DNA of 64,000 nucleotides, taken from contig NZ_FUXU01000002.1 in assembly GCF_900167155.1 (NCBI RefSeq), forward strand, positions 62,001-126,000, written 5' to 3'. Under the pieces are notes generated by a model. That model made no database searches. It was given only the letters and a program-made list of their open reading frames with translations, and had not been told where the DNA came from. Of the stretch, positions 21,027-31,576 are shown piece by piece. The stretch comes from Enterovibrio nigricans DSM 22720. GTDB taxonomy: Bacteria; Pseudomonadota; Gammaproteobacteria; Enterobacterales; Vibrionaceae. Both the position numbers and the translations under genes were made by a program. Numbering within the stretch: position 1 is the first letter of the stretch; the number at the start of each line of letters is the position of its first letter.

Positions 21027-21989
21027 TTAAGCGGCAACGTGAGATAACAAATAGCCTTGGTAACCTACAAAACACGTGAGTAAGGCGATGCCTTCCCAGC
21101 GGCGAATAGTGCGTGATTTACCAACCGCGAATATAAAGAGCAAAACCGATATCGCCAACATGACGTAGAAATCGCGTCCCATTGCCAGCGGATTCAGCTC
21201 CGATGGTGCGAGAAGACCGGGTAAGCCCATAACTGCGAGGATATTAAAGATATTTGAACCGATAATATTACCGACAGCAAGGTCATCCTCTCCTTTCATC
21301 ACTCCTGCTACTGATGCAGCCAGCTCAGGAAGGCTGGTACCTACTGCGACGATTGTCAAACCTATGACCAGATCACTCATGCCAAATGCTTTTGCAATCA
21401 CGACAGCGGAATCTACCACCATGTCAGCGCTGAATATCAATAGAGCTAACCCGATAACAATCCAAATCGCCGCTGAGACATTGCTGACACCCTGCGGGAT
21501 TTCAGCTTCCTGCTCAACTAACATCGGGTCTTCTGCACCGCTATCTTTACCAAATTTCATCATAAGAAGAAGGAAGGCAGCGAACATCACCGCAAGCGCA
21601 ACACCTTCCCCAAAACCGAGATAGTTATCCCACAAAATGGCTCCAGCAATAATGGTGACACCCAGCATAAGCGGGAGTTCACGACGAATAATGCCAGAGC
21701 TAATAGAAAGCGGCTTGATCAGCGCCGTAACACCGAGAATGAGAGCAATATTGGCAATGTTTGAGCCGAGCACGTTACCAACGGCCGTGTCAGTTTTTCC
21801 ATCGAGGGCAGCCGTTGCGGATACCACCATTTCAGGGGCAGAGCTGCCCATCGCAAGAATTGTCATTCCAATGACAAGAGGAGAGATACCTACATTGCGG
21901 GCAATTGCGGCTGCACCGTAAACTAATCTGTCAGCACTCCATACCAACAAACATAGGCCTACGACTAATATGGCGGTCGCTTCAAACAT
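21027..21989 (-). CDS. yrbG: Ca2+/Na+ antiporter family protein YrbG
   Basis: A 320-aa inner-membrane protein of the CaCA exchanger family. It has about ten transmembrane segments and the two inverted alpha-repeat motifs GSSAPEMVVSATA and GTSLPELAASVAG, each followed by GNxxGSNIxN (AVGNVLGSNIANIALI and AVGNIIGSNIFNILAV). The transported ion has not been settled for the E. coli homologue. It is the first gene of the leftward kds-lpt-rpoN block and divergent from mlaF. Confidence 0.94.
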   Translation of the reverse strand: MFEATAILVVGLCLLVWSADRLVYGAAAIARNVGISPLVIGMTILAMGSSAPEMVVSATAALDGKTDTAVGNVLGSNIANIALILGVTALIKPLSISSGIIRRELPLMLGVTIIAGAILWDNYLGFGEGVALAVMFAAFLLLMMKFGKDSGAEDPMLVEQEAEIPQGVSNVSAAIWIVIGLALLIFSADMVVDSAVVIAKAFGMSDLVIGLTIVAVGTSLPELAASVAGVMKGEDDLAVGNIIGSNIFNILAVMGLPGLLAPSELNPLAMGRDFYVMLAISVLLFIFAVGKSRTIRRWEGIALLTCFVGYQGYLLSHVAA

Positions 21990-22372
21990 TTAAATACCTT
22001 CTAAAATCGATAGGGCGAAAGCGTGAAAAGGGCAATTTTGACCGCTATTGGGATAAATGTGAAGAAAAACGGCGTTATCTCTTGATGTTAAGAGGTGACA
22101 TTTTGTTTGCAGGCAAGATTATAGGCGCGATGGAGCGTTCAAATTAGCTGACCAGTGTGAGGTGGTTATTGTTTGATATAAGACTTTGTCGTTTTTTGTC
22201 AGTGGCACGGCGTTATTGTGTTGTCTTTATTAAAGGACAATGCATGCCGGGATTCTGAACGTATCTTAACCGAAACTTTGCAAATGAATACTGTGCAATT
22301 ACTTGTTTTGCCCCCCCAAGCACTCTATGATCAGTCACTTAATGTTCAATAAAATCAGCACTAAGGCATTCG
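21990..22372. other. yrbG-mlaF divergent intergenic region
   Basis: This 383-bp gap separates the leftward LPS block from the rightward mla operon. I see no credible gene in it; a short frame at 21905-22147 has no family features and overlaps yrbG antisense. The region must hold promoters for both directions. The only one I can point to is the mlaF candidate at 22303-22331. Confidence 0.7.
22303..22331 (+). promoter_or_regulatory. Candidate mlaF promoter with C7 tract in its spacer
   Basis: TTGTTT at 22303-22308 and TATGAT at 22326-22331 are separated by exactly 17 bp. The spacer contains seven consecutive C at 22311-22317. The mlaF start codon is about 40 bp downstream. Assignment is by consensus only. 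Confidence 0.55.
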
Positions 22373-23170
22373 ATGAGTGATGAGAATCTGGTTGAAGTAC
22401 GTGAACTGACTTTCTCTAGAGGAGAAAGGATGATCTTTGATAACGTCAGTCTCACGGTGCCGGTGGGTAAAGTCACAGCCATTATGGGGCCATCAGGCAT
22501 AGGTAAAACCACGTTACTGCGCCTGATTGGCGGTCAGTTGCTGCCTGAGTCCGGTGACGTCATGTTTGGCGGACAGAATATCCCCACACTTTCTCGATCT
22601 CGTCTTTATGAAGTGCGCAAGCGTATGAGCATGTTGTTTCAATCGGGCGCACTGTTTACTGACATGACAGTGTTTGAAAATGTTGCTTTTCCACTTCGCG
22701 AACATACTGAGCTTTCAGAGTCCTTAATTAAAACCATCGTCTTACTCAAGCTCGAAGCCGTGGGCTTACGGGGCGCTGCTGATCTGATGCCAAGTAGCCT
22801 TTCCGGCGGGATGGCTCGTCGCGCCGCACTGGCTAGGGCAATTGCGCTTGATCCAGAACTCATCATGTATGACGAACCGTTTGTTGGACAGGATCCTATA
22901 ACGATGGGCGTGTTGGTTTCCCTGATACGAAATCTAAATCAGGCATTAGGTTTGACATCCATTGTCGTGTCTCACGATGTGCCAGAAGTGATGAGTATTG
23001 CTGATCACGTATATTTATTGGCAAATGGAAAAATCATTGCCTCCGGATCACCGCAATCGTTGCGTGAGAATGACGACCCTCGTGTTGTTCAATTTCTCAA
23101 GGGTGACGCAGATGGACCCGTCCCTTTTCGTTATCCCGCAATGGATATAACTCAGGAGTTGTTCTCGTGA
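22373..23170 (+). CDS. mlaF: Phospholipid ABC transporter ATPase MlaF
   Basis: A 265-aa ABC ATPase. Walker A is [11 protein letters not shown] (about residues 39-49), the signature is [16 protein letters not shown] and Walker B is [13 protein letters not shown]. With MlaE, MlaD and MlaB it forms the inner-membrane complex that moves mislocalised phospholipids between the membranes and so keeps outer-leaflet lipid asymmetry. It overlaps mlaE by 4 bp. Confidence 0.97.
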   Translation: MSDENLVEVRELTFSRGERMIFDNVSLTVPVGKVTAIMGPSGIGKTTLLRLIGGQLLPESGDVMFGGQNIPTLSRSRLYEVRKRMSMLFQSGALFTDMTVFENVAFPLREHTELSESLIKTIVLLKLEAVGLRGAADLMPSSLSGGMARRAALARAIALDPELIMYDEPFVGQDPITMGVLVSLIRNLNQALGLTSIVVSHDVPEVMSIADHVYLLANGKIIASGSPQSLRENDDPRVVQFLKGDADGPVPFRYPAMDITQELFS

Positions 23171-23949
23171 TAGTGAATATGGTTCAAGCGTTAGGTGCTC
23201 GCGCCATGTCGGTGTCGCAAGCTATGGGGCGCGCAACATTTGTCTTGGTTGGGGCACTCGTAGGAAAGCCTCAACCCAAGAAAATGTTCCCGCTTCTCAT
23301 CACCCAGCTTTATTCCATTGGCGTCCGTTCATTGGCCATCATCATGGTGTCAGGCCTGTTTATCGGCATGGTACTGAGTCTTCAAGGCTATCTTGTTCTG
23401 GCGGATTTCGGTGCAGAAAGTGCGTTGGGACAAATGGTGGCTTTATCGTTATTGCGCGAGCTTGGCCCTGTGGTAACAGCGTTATTGTTTGCAGGGCGAG
23501 CAGGGTCTGCACTGACGGCAGAAATTGGCTTAATGAAAGCGACCGAACAGATTTCCAGTCTTGAAATGATGGCCGTTGACCCTCTTCGTCGTGTGGTAGC
23601 GCCGCGATTTTGGGCCGGTGTGATCTCAATGCCTTTGCTTGCCATGATTTTTATGATGGTAGGCGTTTGGGGGGGGCAGTTAGTGGGTGTCGATTGGAAA
23701 GGCATCGACTACGGTAGCTATTGGTCAACCATGCAATCGTCCGTGGAGCTAGGCTACGACATCGGACAATCTTTCGTAAAATGTGTGGTATTTGCCATCA
23801 CAGTCACTTGGATTGCCTTATTTAATGGCTACGATGCGATTCCTACTTCTGAAGGGATCAGCCGAGCCACAACGAGAACCGTCGTGCACTCTTCTTTAGC
23901 AGTGCTTGGTCTGGATTTTGTCCTTACAGCGCTGATGTTTGGGAGTTAA
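23167..23949 (+). CDS. mlaE: Phospholipid ABC transporter permease MlaE
   Basis: A 260-aa integral membrane permease of the MlaE family. It contains the family core [24 protein letters not shown] (written here in parts: [26 protein letters not shown]) and five to six hydrophobic segments. The GTG start at 23167 has AGGAG seven bases upstream and overlaps mlaF. An unbroken G8 run at 23669-23676 encodes Trp-Gly-Gly; see findings. Confidence 0.97.
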   Translation: MIVNMVQALGARAMSVSQAMGRATFVLVGALVGKPQPKKMFPLLITQLYSIGVRSLAIIMVSGLFIGMVLSLQGYLVLADFGAESALGQMVALSLLRELGPVVTALLFAGRAGSALTAEIGLMKATEQISSLEMMAVDPLRRVVAPRFWAGVISMPLLAMIFMMVGVWGGQLVGVDWKGIDYGSYWSTMQSSVELGYDIGQSFVKCVVFAITVTWIALFNGYDAIPTSEGISRATTRTVVHSSLAVLGLDFVLTALMFGS

Positions 23950-23952
23950 TCA

Positions 23953-24429
23953 ATGCAGCAAAATAGAAAAACTGAATTTTGGGTTGGAACTTTCGTTCTG
24001 GCAGGTATTGCTGCCATTTTGTTGCTGATATTTCAGGTGGCGGATATCAAAAGCTTTACCCGAGCTGATCATTACACGCTGGAAGCACACTTTGACAATA
24101 TTGGTGGCTTGAAAGTACGTTCCCCGGTCAAAGTAGGTGGTGTGGTTGTTGGACGAGTGAGTGATATCACCCTGTCTGCACCCGATTACATCCCGACAGT
24201 AACAATGGAAATTGATAGCCAATATGGATACTTCCCTGAAACCAGTTCAGCGGCGATTTTGACGTCAGGGCTAATCGGCGAGCAATTTATTGGGATTCGC
24301 CCCGGTTTTATAGATGAGGATATCCTGTTACTGAAAGATGGTGACTTATTAGAAGATACGCGTTCAGCCATGGTGTTAGAAGACCTCATTGGTCAATTCC
24401 TTTACAGCGTGGGTGGAACGGAGGAGTAA
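23953..24429 (+). CDS. mlaD: MCE-domain phospholipid-binding protein MlaD
   Basis: A 158-aa protein with one N-terminal transmembrane helix (about residues 10-28) and a single MCE domain (about 38-118, HFDNIGGLKVRSPVKVGGVVVGRV). MlaD hexamers form the hydrophobic pore above MlaFE and accept lipid from MlaC. Length is normal for proteobacterial MlaD. The gene lies 3 bp after mlaE. Confidence 0.97.
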   Translation: MQQNRKTEFWVGTFVLAGIAAILLLIFQVADIKSFTRADHYTLEAHFDNIGGLKVRSPVKVGGVVVGRVSDITLSAPDYIPTVTMEIDSQYGYFPETSSAAILTSGLIGEQFIGIRPGFIDEDILLLKDGDLLEDTRSAMVLEDLIGQFLYSVGGTEE

Positions 24430-24432
24430 GCA

Positions 24433-25086
24433 ATGATGAAAAAGTGGCTAGCAGCAGCCTCCACATTGGTCCTAATGTTTTGCGCACCTTTTGCGTCAGC
24501 AGCCGATGTGGATTCGATGAATCCTTATACATTAATTAATGGCGTCGCAGACAGTGCTTTCAGCCGTCTTAAAGCGGATAAAGACACTTATCAAGCCAAT
24601 CCGGAATTGCTTCGCCAAGTGGTTGTAGAAGAGCTAATGCCGCACATCAATGTTCGCTTAGCTGCGTTGAAGGTACTTGGGCCTAGAGCCAATAAGGCGA
24701 GCAAAGATCAACGTGACCAGTTTACGGCGGCATTTTATGATTATTTGGTTGCCTCCTACGCGCGGATCTTAACGCAATACACAGATCAAAATGTCACGGT
24801 AGAGCCAGAAAAAGCCATCGATCCGAAGCGCAAAGTGGTGTCAGTACGCGTAGATATTGTCGACAGTTCTCGTCCTCCAATTCGTCTTGATTTTAAATTG
24901 CGTAAAAACGGTAAAACGGGCGAGTGGCAAGGCTTTGATGTTGTGGTTGAGGGTGTCAGTATGCTCGATACCACGGCGAGTGAGTGGAGCGGACAACTAC
25001 GTAAGAAAAATGGTATAGAAACAGTGGCTAAAGAGATGGTGCAGCGAGCCAAAGCACCTATCACGAAAGAAGAGACAGAATCGTGA
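24433..25086 (+). CDS. mlaC: Periplasmic phospholipid shuttle MlaC
   Basis: A 217-aa protein with a cleavable signal peptide (about residues 1-23, ending ASAAD) and the Tol_Tol_Ttg2 fold. Characteristic is HINVRLAALKVLG in the first half and the lipid-pocket region VRVDIVDSSRPPIRLDFKLRKN. MlaC ferries phospholipid through the periplasm between the MlaA-porin complex and MlaFEDB. It overlaps mlaB by 4 bp. Confidence 0.96.
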   Translation: MMKKWLAAASTLVLMFCAPFASAADVDSMNPYTLINGVADSAFSRLKADKDTYQANPELLRQVVVEELMPHINVRLAALKVLGPRANKASKDQRDQFTAAFYDYLVASYARILTQYTDQNVTVEPEKAIDPKRKVVSVRVDIVDSSRPPIRLDFKLRKNGKTGEWQGFDVVVEGVSMLDTTASEWSGQLRKKNGIETVAKEMVQRAKAPITKEETES

Positions 25087-25406
25087 ATGCACCACTGTCG
25101 ATAGAACGACACACAAATGGACATTACTGCTTGTCAGGAGAGCTTGATCGTGACACAGTGCCCCCATTTTGGAAGTGCCGTACCAACTGGTTACCCGAAG
25201 GGAAAACAGTAACGCTAGACCTCGCTGCTTTGCAGCGTGTTGATTCGGCAGGTATGGCCATGTTGCTGCATTTGCAGCAGCTACTCAATGAGAATCATCA
25301 ATCGCTGATTCTGCGTAACGTCCCTGAACCGCTTAGGATGTTACTTACACTGAGCAATGTAGAAAGTCTTTTCGCTGACGTTATTGAGTCAGCTCAAGAG
25401 GAATGA
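25083..25406 (+). CDS. mlaB: STAS-domain protein MlaB
   Basis: A 107-aa STAS-domain protein that binds MlaF and stabilises the transporter. Conserved is [20 protein letters not shown], the anti-sigma-antagonist-like segment with the Ser equivalent. It starts with GTG at 25083, inside the TGA of mlaC, and ends in an ATGA overlap with an upstream possible ibaG start. Confidence 0.94.
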   Translation: MNAPLSIERHTNGHYCLSGELDRDTVPPFWKCRTNWLPEGKTVTLDLAALQRVDSAGMAMLLHLQQLLNENHQSLILRNVPEPLRMLLTLSNVESLFADVIESAQEE

Positions 25407-25408
25407 TT

Positions 25409-26939
<1,531 letters not shown>

Positions 26940-26953
26940 GGCAATCGCCAAAC

Positions 26954-26984
26954 AGAAAAAGGTCACTTCGGTGACCTTTTTTTA
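26954..26984 (+). terminator. Intrinsic terminator of mla-ibaG-murA
   Basis: AAAAAGGTCAC and GTGACCTTTTT form an 11-bp stem closed by a TTCG tetraloop, followed by further T. The opposing degS gene ends just downstream, so the structure can serve both directions. Confidence 0.93.
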
Positions 26985-27000
26985 TATATAGGGTTTCTTT

Positions 27001-28065
27001 TTATCGGGCGGGATCTTCACCGATAGTAACCATCACTTCGATCGGCTTGCCGTCACGGATGAGTTTGAAAGGAACTTCAGTGCCTGGACGAGTATCAGCA
27101 ACGATATCAAGCGCATACCTGAAGCTATTGATTGGTTTTCCGTCTATTTCAACGATAAGGTCGTTCACCTTAATGCCTGACTTTTCGGCTGGGCCATCCG
27201 GAGCAAGGCTCGCAATTAACACGCCACGGACTTGTTCTGCATCGAGAAGTCTCGCCATGACTTGGTTCACTTCTCGGCCTTCGACACCAAGATAACCGCG
27301 AATAACGCGTCCATCTGCAATCAACTTTTGCATGATTTTTACGGTAAGCGTATAGGGAATAGCGAACGAAATACCATAGGTATCAATGTCAGTAGTTTGC
27401 TGGAATGAAGCCGTGTTAATGCCTACCAACTCTCCTCGACTATTCACTAACGCACCGCCGGAGTTGCCGCGATTTATAGCTGCGTCCGTTTGAAGAAAAT
27501 CCTGACGCTGATTAAAACTCATGCCTGGACGACCTGTGGCGGAGATGATGCCAAATGTGGTGGTTTGTCCGAGGTTATAAGGGTTGCCTATCGCCAGTAC
27601 GATATCCCCAACCGACGGGTCGTAACTGTCATTAAAAGGAATGACAGGCAGATCATCGAGATCAACTTTTACGACAGCGAGATCGGTACGAAGATCTTTC
27701 CCCACCAACTGTGCGGTACTGATCCTGCCATCTTGTAAGGCAACAATGATCTGATCAGCGCGAGCCACTACGTGATAGTTCGTCACGATGTAGCCTTTGT
27801 CACTCATGATTACGCCAGATCCTAACCCTTCAGCATTCAATTGAAGGCGATTCTCATTGCTGTATCTTCGGGTGTAGATGTTGACGACGGCTGGTGATGC
27901 TCGGCGCACGGCGTAATTGTAGGAAAGCAGTGATTCGTTAGTTTCAAACTGAACGAGTGCAACATCAGGGAAGAGTTGGCTGGTTCTCAGAGAGGGAACG
28001 GCAAACAACAGAATGACAGCGACAAATACGCCGTAAACTGCTGAACGCGCTAAAAGTGACAGCAT
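27001..28065 (-). CDS. degS: Site-1 regulatory serine protease DegS
   Basis: A 354-aa HtrA-family protease with one N-terminal membrane anchor (about residues 5-22), a trypsin-like domain and a single PDZ domain. The triad is His98 (TNYHV), Asp128 (TDLAV) and Ser202 (GNSGGAL). In the sigma-E pathway DegS senses unfolded porin C-termini through its PDZ domain and cuts RseA. A start two codons earlier (28071) is possible; AGGGA spacing favours 28065. It is followed upstream by the two-PDZ protease gene. Confidence 0.96.
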   Translation of the reverse strand: MLSLLARSAVYGVFVAVILLFAVPSLRTSQLFPDVALVQFETNESLLSYNYAVRRASPAVVNIYTRRYSNENRLQLNAEGLGSGVIMSDKGYIVTNYHVVARADQIIVALQDGRISTAQLVGKDLRTDLAVVKVDLDDLPVIPFNDSYDPSVGDIVLAIGNPYNLGQTTTFGIISATGRPGMSFNQRQDFLQTDAAINRGNSGGALVNSRGELVGINTASFQQTTDIDTYGISFAIPYTLTVKIMQKLIADGRVIRGYLGVEGREVNQVMARLLDAEQVRGVLIASLAPDGPAEKSGIKVNDLIVEIDGKPINSFRYALDIVADTRPGTEVPFKLIRDGKPIEVMVTIGEDPAR

Positions 28066-28194
28066 GGTCATTCCCTACACCGACTAAAATCCGAGGTGCA
28101 AAGCATAGCATTGAAATAGCGACAAGAGTAGAAGAAGAGAGGGAGGATCAGGAACCTAAAATTGATTCAGGTCCCTGATGTGACTTAGGTTATA

Positions 28195-29562
28195 TCAACG
28201 GATCACTAAATACATTGAAGCGCCATTTCGTAGGATATTCAGTGCCAGAGCGCTAGGCTTGCTTTCGAGCTCTTTGCGAAGGTCTCCTAGGTTTTTCACC
28301 TTGTTTCGGTTAAGACCTACGATGACATCGCCTTCTTTCAGGCCATAGCGTGCAGCCGTGGAATCCTTCTCAACGTTAGAAACGCGAACGCCTTTCACTT
28401 TACCTTCAGCATAGTTTTCTAGCTCGGCACCTTTTAGGGCTTCATGCAAAGTTTCCGCTTTGGCTTTGGCCAGCGTTGCTTCTTTGAGCTTTGCCGTGAC
28501 CGTTTTCTCTTTGCCATCGCGGATAATACCCAGTTTCACGTTCTTGCCAGCCCCAAGGGTGGCAATTTTCGCCCGCAACTCGCCAAATGTGCGAATGTCT
28601 TTCCCGTTTACGGATACGATAATGTCGCCAGCTTGAATACCCGCAGCTTGAGCCGCTGAGTCTGGGACGACTTGGCTGACAAAAGCACCATGATTCGTTT
28701 CATAGCCAAATGCTTCTGCCAGTTCATTGGTAAGCTCACCGCCTTGCACGCCTAATACGCCACGTTTTACTTCGCCAAACTCAAGGATCTGGTCGACGAG
28801 GTTTTTTGCCATGTTGACAGGAATAGCAAAGCCGATGCCGATGTTACCGCCATTCGGACCTAAGATAGCTGTATTGATACCAACCAGCTCACCATTGAGG
28901 TTTACCAGCGCACCACCGGAGTTGCCGCTGTTAATAGCAGCGTCCGTTTGAATAAAGTTTTCAAAGTTTTCTAAATTCAGGCCGCTACGGCCAAGTGCAG
29001 AAATGATACCGGAAGTCACGGTTTGACCTAGGCCAAATGGATTGCCGATAGCAATGGCGAAATCGCCCACACGCAGATTGTCTGAGTCAGCCAGTTTTAT
29101 TTCTGTTAATTCATCCGCTTTTTCTAGCTTCAGCAACGCCACATCCGACATGCTGTCACTGCCAATCAGTTCAGCGTCATATTCACGTCCATCGTGTAAT
29201 TGGACTCGGATCGTATCAGCACCATCGATAACGTGGTGGTTGGTGACGATATACCCTTTGTCGGCATCAATGATGACACCCGATCCCAAACCGCGGAAAG
29301 GTCGCTCCTTAACCTGTTCAGATGGAAAATCAGGGCCAAAGAAAAAGCGGAAAGATTCAGGAATACGCTGGGTTGAGGTATGGCTACCTTCTACAGCGAT
29401 GCTGACGACGGCAGGGCTGACGGTTTCAAGCATGGGTGCCAAACTAGGCAAACTTTCGCCCGCTACAGCACTAGGCAGTGCCGCAGTAGCTGGTAAAGCA
29501 GTAATAGTCGTGCTAGCAGCGAGCGCTAATGCACTCAATGTAACTAAAGACGTTCTTTTCAT
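28195..29562 (-). CDS. degQ: Periplasmic serine endoprotease, DegQ/DegP type
   Basis: A 455-aa HtrA protease with a signal peptide (about residues 1-27), a protease domain with His110, Asp140 and Ser215 (GNSGGAL), and two PDZ domains (about 255-345 and 365-450). It degrades misfolded envelope proteins. Pairing with degS and a length of 455 aa match the DegQ branch; a single DegP/DegQ-type enzyme is common in Vibrionaceae, so the symbol could also be degP. Start ATG 29562 has GGGGAG eight bases upstream; a longer GTG-initiated frame begins at 29577. Confidence 0.93.
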   Translation of the reverse strand: MKRTSLVTLSALALAASTTITALPATAALPSAVAGESLPSLAPMLETVSPAVVSIAVEGSHTSTQRIPESFRFFFGPDFPSEQVKERPFRGLGSGVIIDADKGYIVTNHHVIDGADTIRVQLHDGREYDAELIGSDSMSDVALLKLEKADELTEIKLADSDNLRVGDFAIAIGNPFGLGQTVTSGIISALGRSGLNLENFENFIQTDAAINSGNSGGALVNLNGELVGINTAILGPNGGNIGIGFAIPVNMAKNLVDQILEFGEVKRGVLGVQGGELTNELAEAFGYETNHGAFVSQVVPDSAAQAAGIQAGDIIVSVNGKDIRTFGELRAKIATLGAGKNVKLGIIRDGKEKTVTAKLKEATLAKAKAETLHEALKGAELENYAEGKVKGVRVSNVEKDSTAARYGLKEGDVIVGLNRNKVKNLGDLRKELESKPSALALNILRNGASMYLVIR

Positions 29563-29649
29563 AAACACACTCCCCACAATAGGTACGAAGTAAGAGTGGG
29601 GGTTGTGTTAAAAAGTTCAATACCTAAGTGTACCGAAACTGTGACAAAG

Positions 29650-30060
29650 CTAACTAGCTTTGCTTGTTTGCTCCGCATTTTTCAGCAAACCCGATGCACC
29701 ATCGGAGTAATCTCGTGGCTGCTCTTGAGATGAAGAATCTTCCGTTACTTCTGAGATTTTGCTGATGCGCTTAGCAAATGGATTGTCTTGTTCTGGCAGG
29801 TTTGGCATAAGCTCTGCGGATGTCGAAGCCATGTGTTGATATAGCTTACTGTAGTCGCGAGAGATACTGTCTAACAGTTCGGCACTTTGGGCGAAATAAT
29901 CAACAAGCTCTTGGCGATATTGCTCCAGCTCGTAGCGTGATTTTTCCAACTCTTTTTTTAGGTCTTTTTGTTGAGCGTTATCGCGCATTGTAAGGCGGGC
30001 GATGATGAAGCCAACGACAATGCCGATGATCACAAAAACAAGCGTGTTGATCCAAGCCAT
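29650..30060 (-). CDS. zapG: Inner-membrane division-associated protein ZapG (YhcB, DUF1043)
   Basis: A 136-aa protein with one N-terminal transmembrane helix (about residues 4-22, including the Gly-rich IIGIVVGFIIARLTM) and a long coiled coil (about 28-75). The C-terminal half is polar and apparently disordered. YhcB/ZapG interacts with division and elongation proteins and coordinates envelope growth. Location beside degQ and divergent from zapE is conserved. Confidence 0.92.
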   Translation of the reverse strand: MAWINTLVFVIIGIVVGFIIARLTMRDNAQQKDLKKELEKSRYELEQYRQELVDYFAQSAELLDSISRDYSKLYQHMASTSAELMPNLPEQDNPFAKRISKISEVTEDSSSQEQPRDYSDGASGLLKNAEQTSKAS

Positions 30061-30241
30061 AAGTACTCCTTAACTTTCTATAACGGTTTGGATGTAATGC
30101 AATTTTTTGCACGCAACGTGTCGAATGAAAAGAAATTGCATACTCCAGAAGGCTCGGTTTTTACTATACATGGCAAAAGATACGCGTGGTACTATTGATT
30201 TTGAGAACATAATTGCCACGAGTAAGAGTTGGGTTCAGGGA

Positions 30242-31345
30242 ATGACACCGATAGAGCAATATGAAAAAGATCTACAACGTCCGGATTTTCTTGAGGATGC
30301 CTCGCAAAAGCTGGCGGTATTGAAGCTTGAGGATTTGTACCATCGGCTAGTTGCACGGCAACAAGTCGCAAAAGAACCAGAAGGTTTTTTACGGTCTTTG
30401 TTTAAGAAACGGAACGAGAGTATCACACCAGAGAAAGGTTTGTATTTCTGGGGTGGCGTTGGTCGAGGGAAAACTTACCTCGTTGATACATTTTTTGAGA
30501 GCCTGCCGTTTGATAAAAAACTGCGGATGCATTTTCATCGCTTTATGCACCGTATTCATCACGAACTCAGATTGCTTGATGGCGAGCAAGACCCGCTGCA
30601 AAAAATTGCCGACAAGTTAGCCCTGGAAGCTGACATTTTATGTTTCGACGAGTTTTTTGTGTCGGACATTACAGATGCGATGATCTTAGGCACTTTACTT
30701 GAGGCCTTATTTGAGCGAGGTATATGCCTTGTGGCAACATCAAACATCGTGCCTGATGAACTCTATCGTAACGGCTTACAGCGAGCCCGTTTTCTTCCCG
30801 CCATCGCCCTCATTAACCTACATTGCGATATTGTGAACGTAGATGCGGGCACGGATTACCGTTTGAGAACCTTAGAACAGGCAGAGATCTTTCACTTTCC
30901 TCTCGATGAAGTGGCCGAGAGTAATTTAAAAGACTACTTTTACAAGCTTTCCACTGAGCCTTGCTTCGAAGCGCATGACATTGAAGTCAATAATCGAACA
31001 CTCAGGGCTGAGCGTGAAGCTGAAGGTATTGTCCATTTCGACTTTGCTACCTTGTGTGATGGACCCCGAAGCCAATCTGATTACATTGAAATTGCGCGGC
31101 TATATCATACTGTTTTGTTGGCAAATGTACCTCAAATGGGTGCGTCTAAAGACGACGCTGCTCGCCGCTTTATAGCGATGGTGGATGAATTTTACGAAAG
31201 GCACGTAAAACTCATCATTTCAGCAGAGGTTTCCCTGCCTTATCTGTACACGGATGGGCGTTTGATGTTTGAGTTCAAGCGTTGCTGCTCGCGGCTTAAA
31301 GAGATGCAAAGTCACGATTATCTGGCACTTGAGCATCTTCCCTAG
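30242..31345 (+). CDS. zapE: Cell division protein ZapE (AFG1-family ATPase)
   Basis: A 367-aa P-loop ATPase of the AFG1 family. Walker A is GGVGRGKTYLVD and Walker B is ILCFDEFFVSDI. ZapE associates with the Z ring late in constriction and is needed under low oxygen in E. coli. The frame is open upstream to 30107, but MTPIEQYEKDL at 30242 matches the family start and has CAGGGA directly before it. It reads towards rplM. Confidence 0.95.
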   Translation: MTPIEQYEKDLQRPDFLEDASQKLAVLKLEDLYHRLVARQQVAKEPEGFLRSLFKKRNESITPEKGLYFWGGVGRGKTYLVDTFFESLPFDKKLRMHFHRFMHRIHHELRLLDGEQDPLQKIADKLALEADILCFDEFFVSDITDAMILGTLLEALFERGICLVATSNIVPDELYRNGLQRARFLPAIALINLHCDIVNVDAGTDYRLRTLEQAEIFHFPLDEVAESNLKDYFYKLSTEPCFEAHDIEVNNRTLRAEREAEGIVHFDFATLCDGPRSQSDYIEIARLYHTVLLANVPQMGASKDDAARRFIAMVDEFYERHVKLIISAEVSLPYLYTDGRLMFEFKRCCSRLKEMQSHDYLALEHLP

Positions 31346-31383
31346 GGGACGAAGCGTATTGATAGTATTGATATTCATCAGTC

Positions 31384-31430
31384 GGAGAAAAAATCGGGAC
31401 TTTTTTTGAAAAAAAGGTGATTTTTTCTCC
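31384..31430. repeat. 47-bp near-palindrome between zapE and rplM
   Basis: GGAGAAAAAATC at 31384-31395 is the exact reverse complement of 31419-31430, and the centre is T7-G-A7. It lies 39 bp after the zapE stop and 10 bp before the rplM -10 box, so it may be the zapE terminator, a promoter-region operator or both. Confidence 0.8.
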
Positions 31431-31445
31431 ACCCTTCCTTATAAT
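31417..31445 (+). promoter_or_regulatory. Candidate promoter of rplM-rpsI
   Basis: A perfect TATAAT lies at 31440-31445. The best -35 match 17 bp upstream (GTGATT, 31417-31422) is weak and falls inside the palindrome's right arm. The sequence after the -10 is C/G-containing (CCTGCGACCC), as in stringently controlled ribosomal promoters. Confidence 0.65.
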
Positions 31446-31449
31446 CCTG

Positions 31450-31576
31450 CGACCCACCGTTACTGTTGAAAGGCGTAAGCCGAGGGTACACCACTCGAAG
31501 GGGTGCTGAATGAACTCTTAACAGTGGGAGCAGCAGCTCCTTAAGTGAAATCTAAATTTATCGGGTAATTGTTAGC
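31450..31576 (+). promoter_or_regulatory. Structured rplM leader (possible L13 autoregulatory leader)
   Basis: The leader can fold: CCCA and CTGTT around 31454-31469 pair with AACAGTGGG near 31519-31528, and an inner arm pairs CACC with GGGTG around 31490-31506. In E. coli, L13 represses its own operon by binding the rplM leader. Here the pairing is visible; regulation by L13 is inferred. Confidence 0.5.

Noticed and set aside
21905-22147. 80-aa plus-strand frame at the yrbG-mlaF gap
   Set aside because: Half of it is antisense to yrbG; composition is low-complexity charged and it shows no known family.
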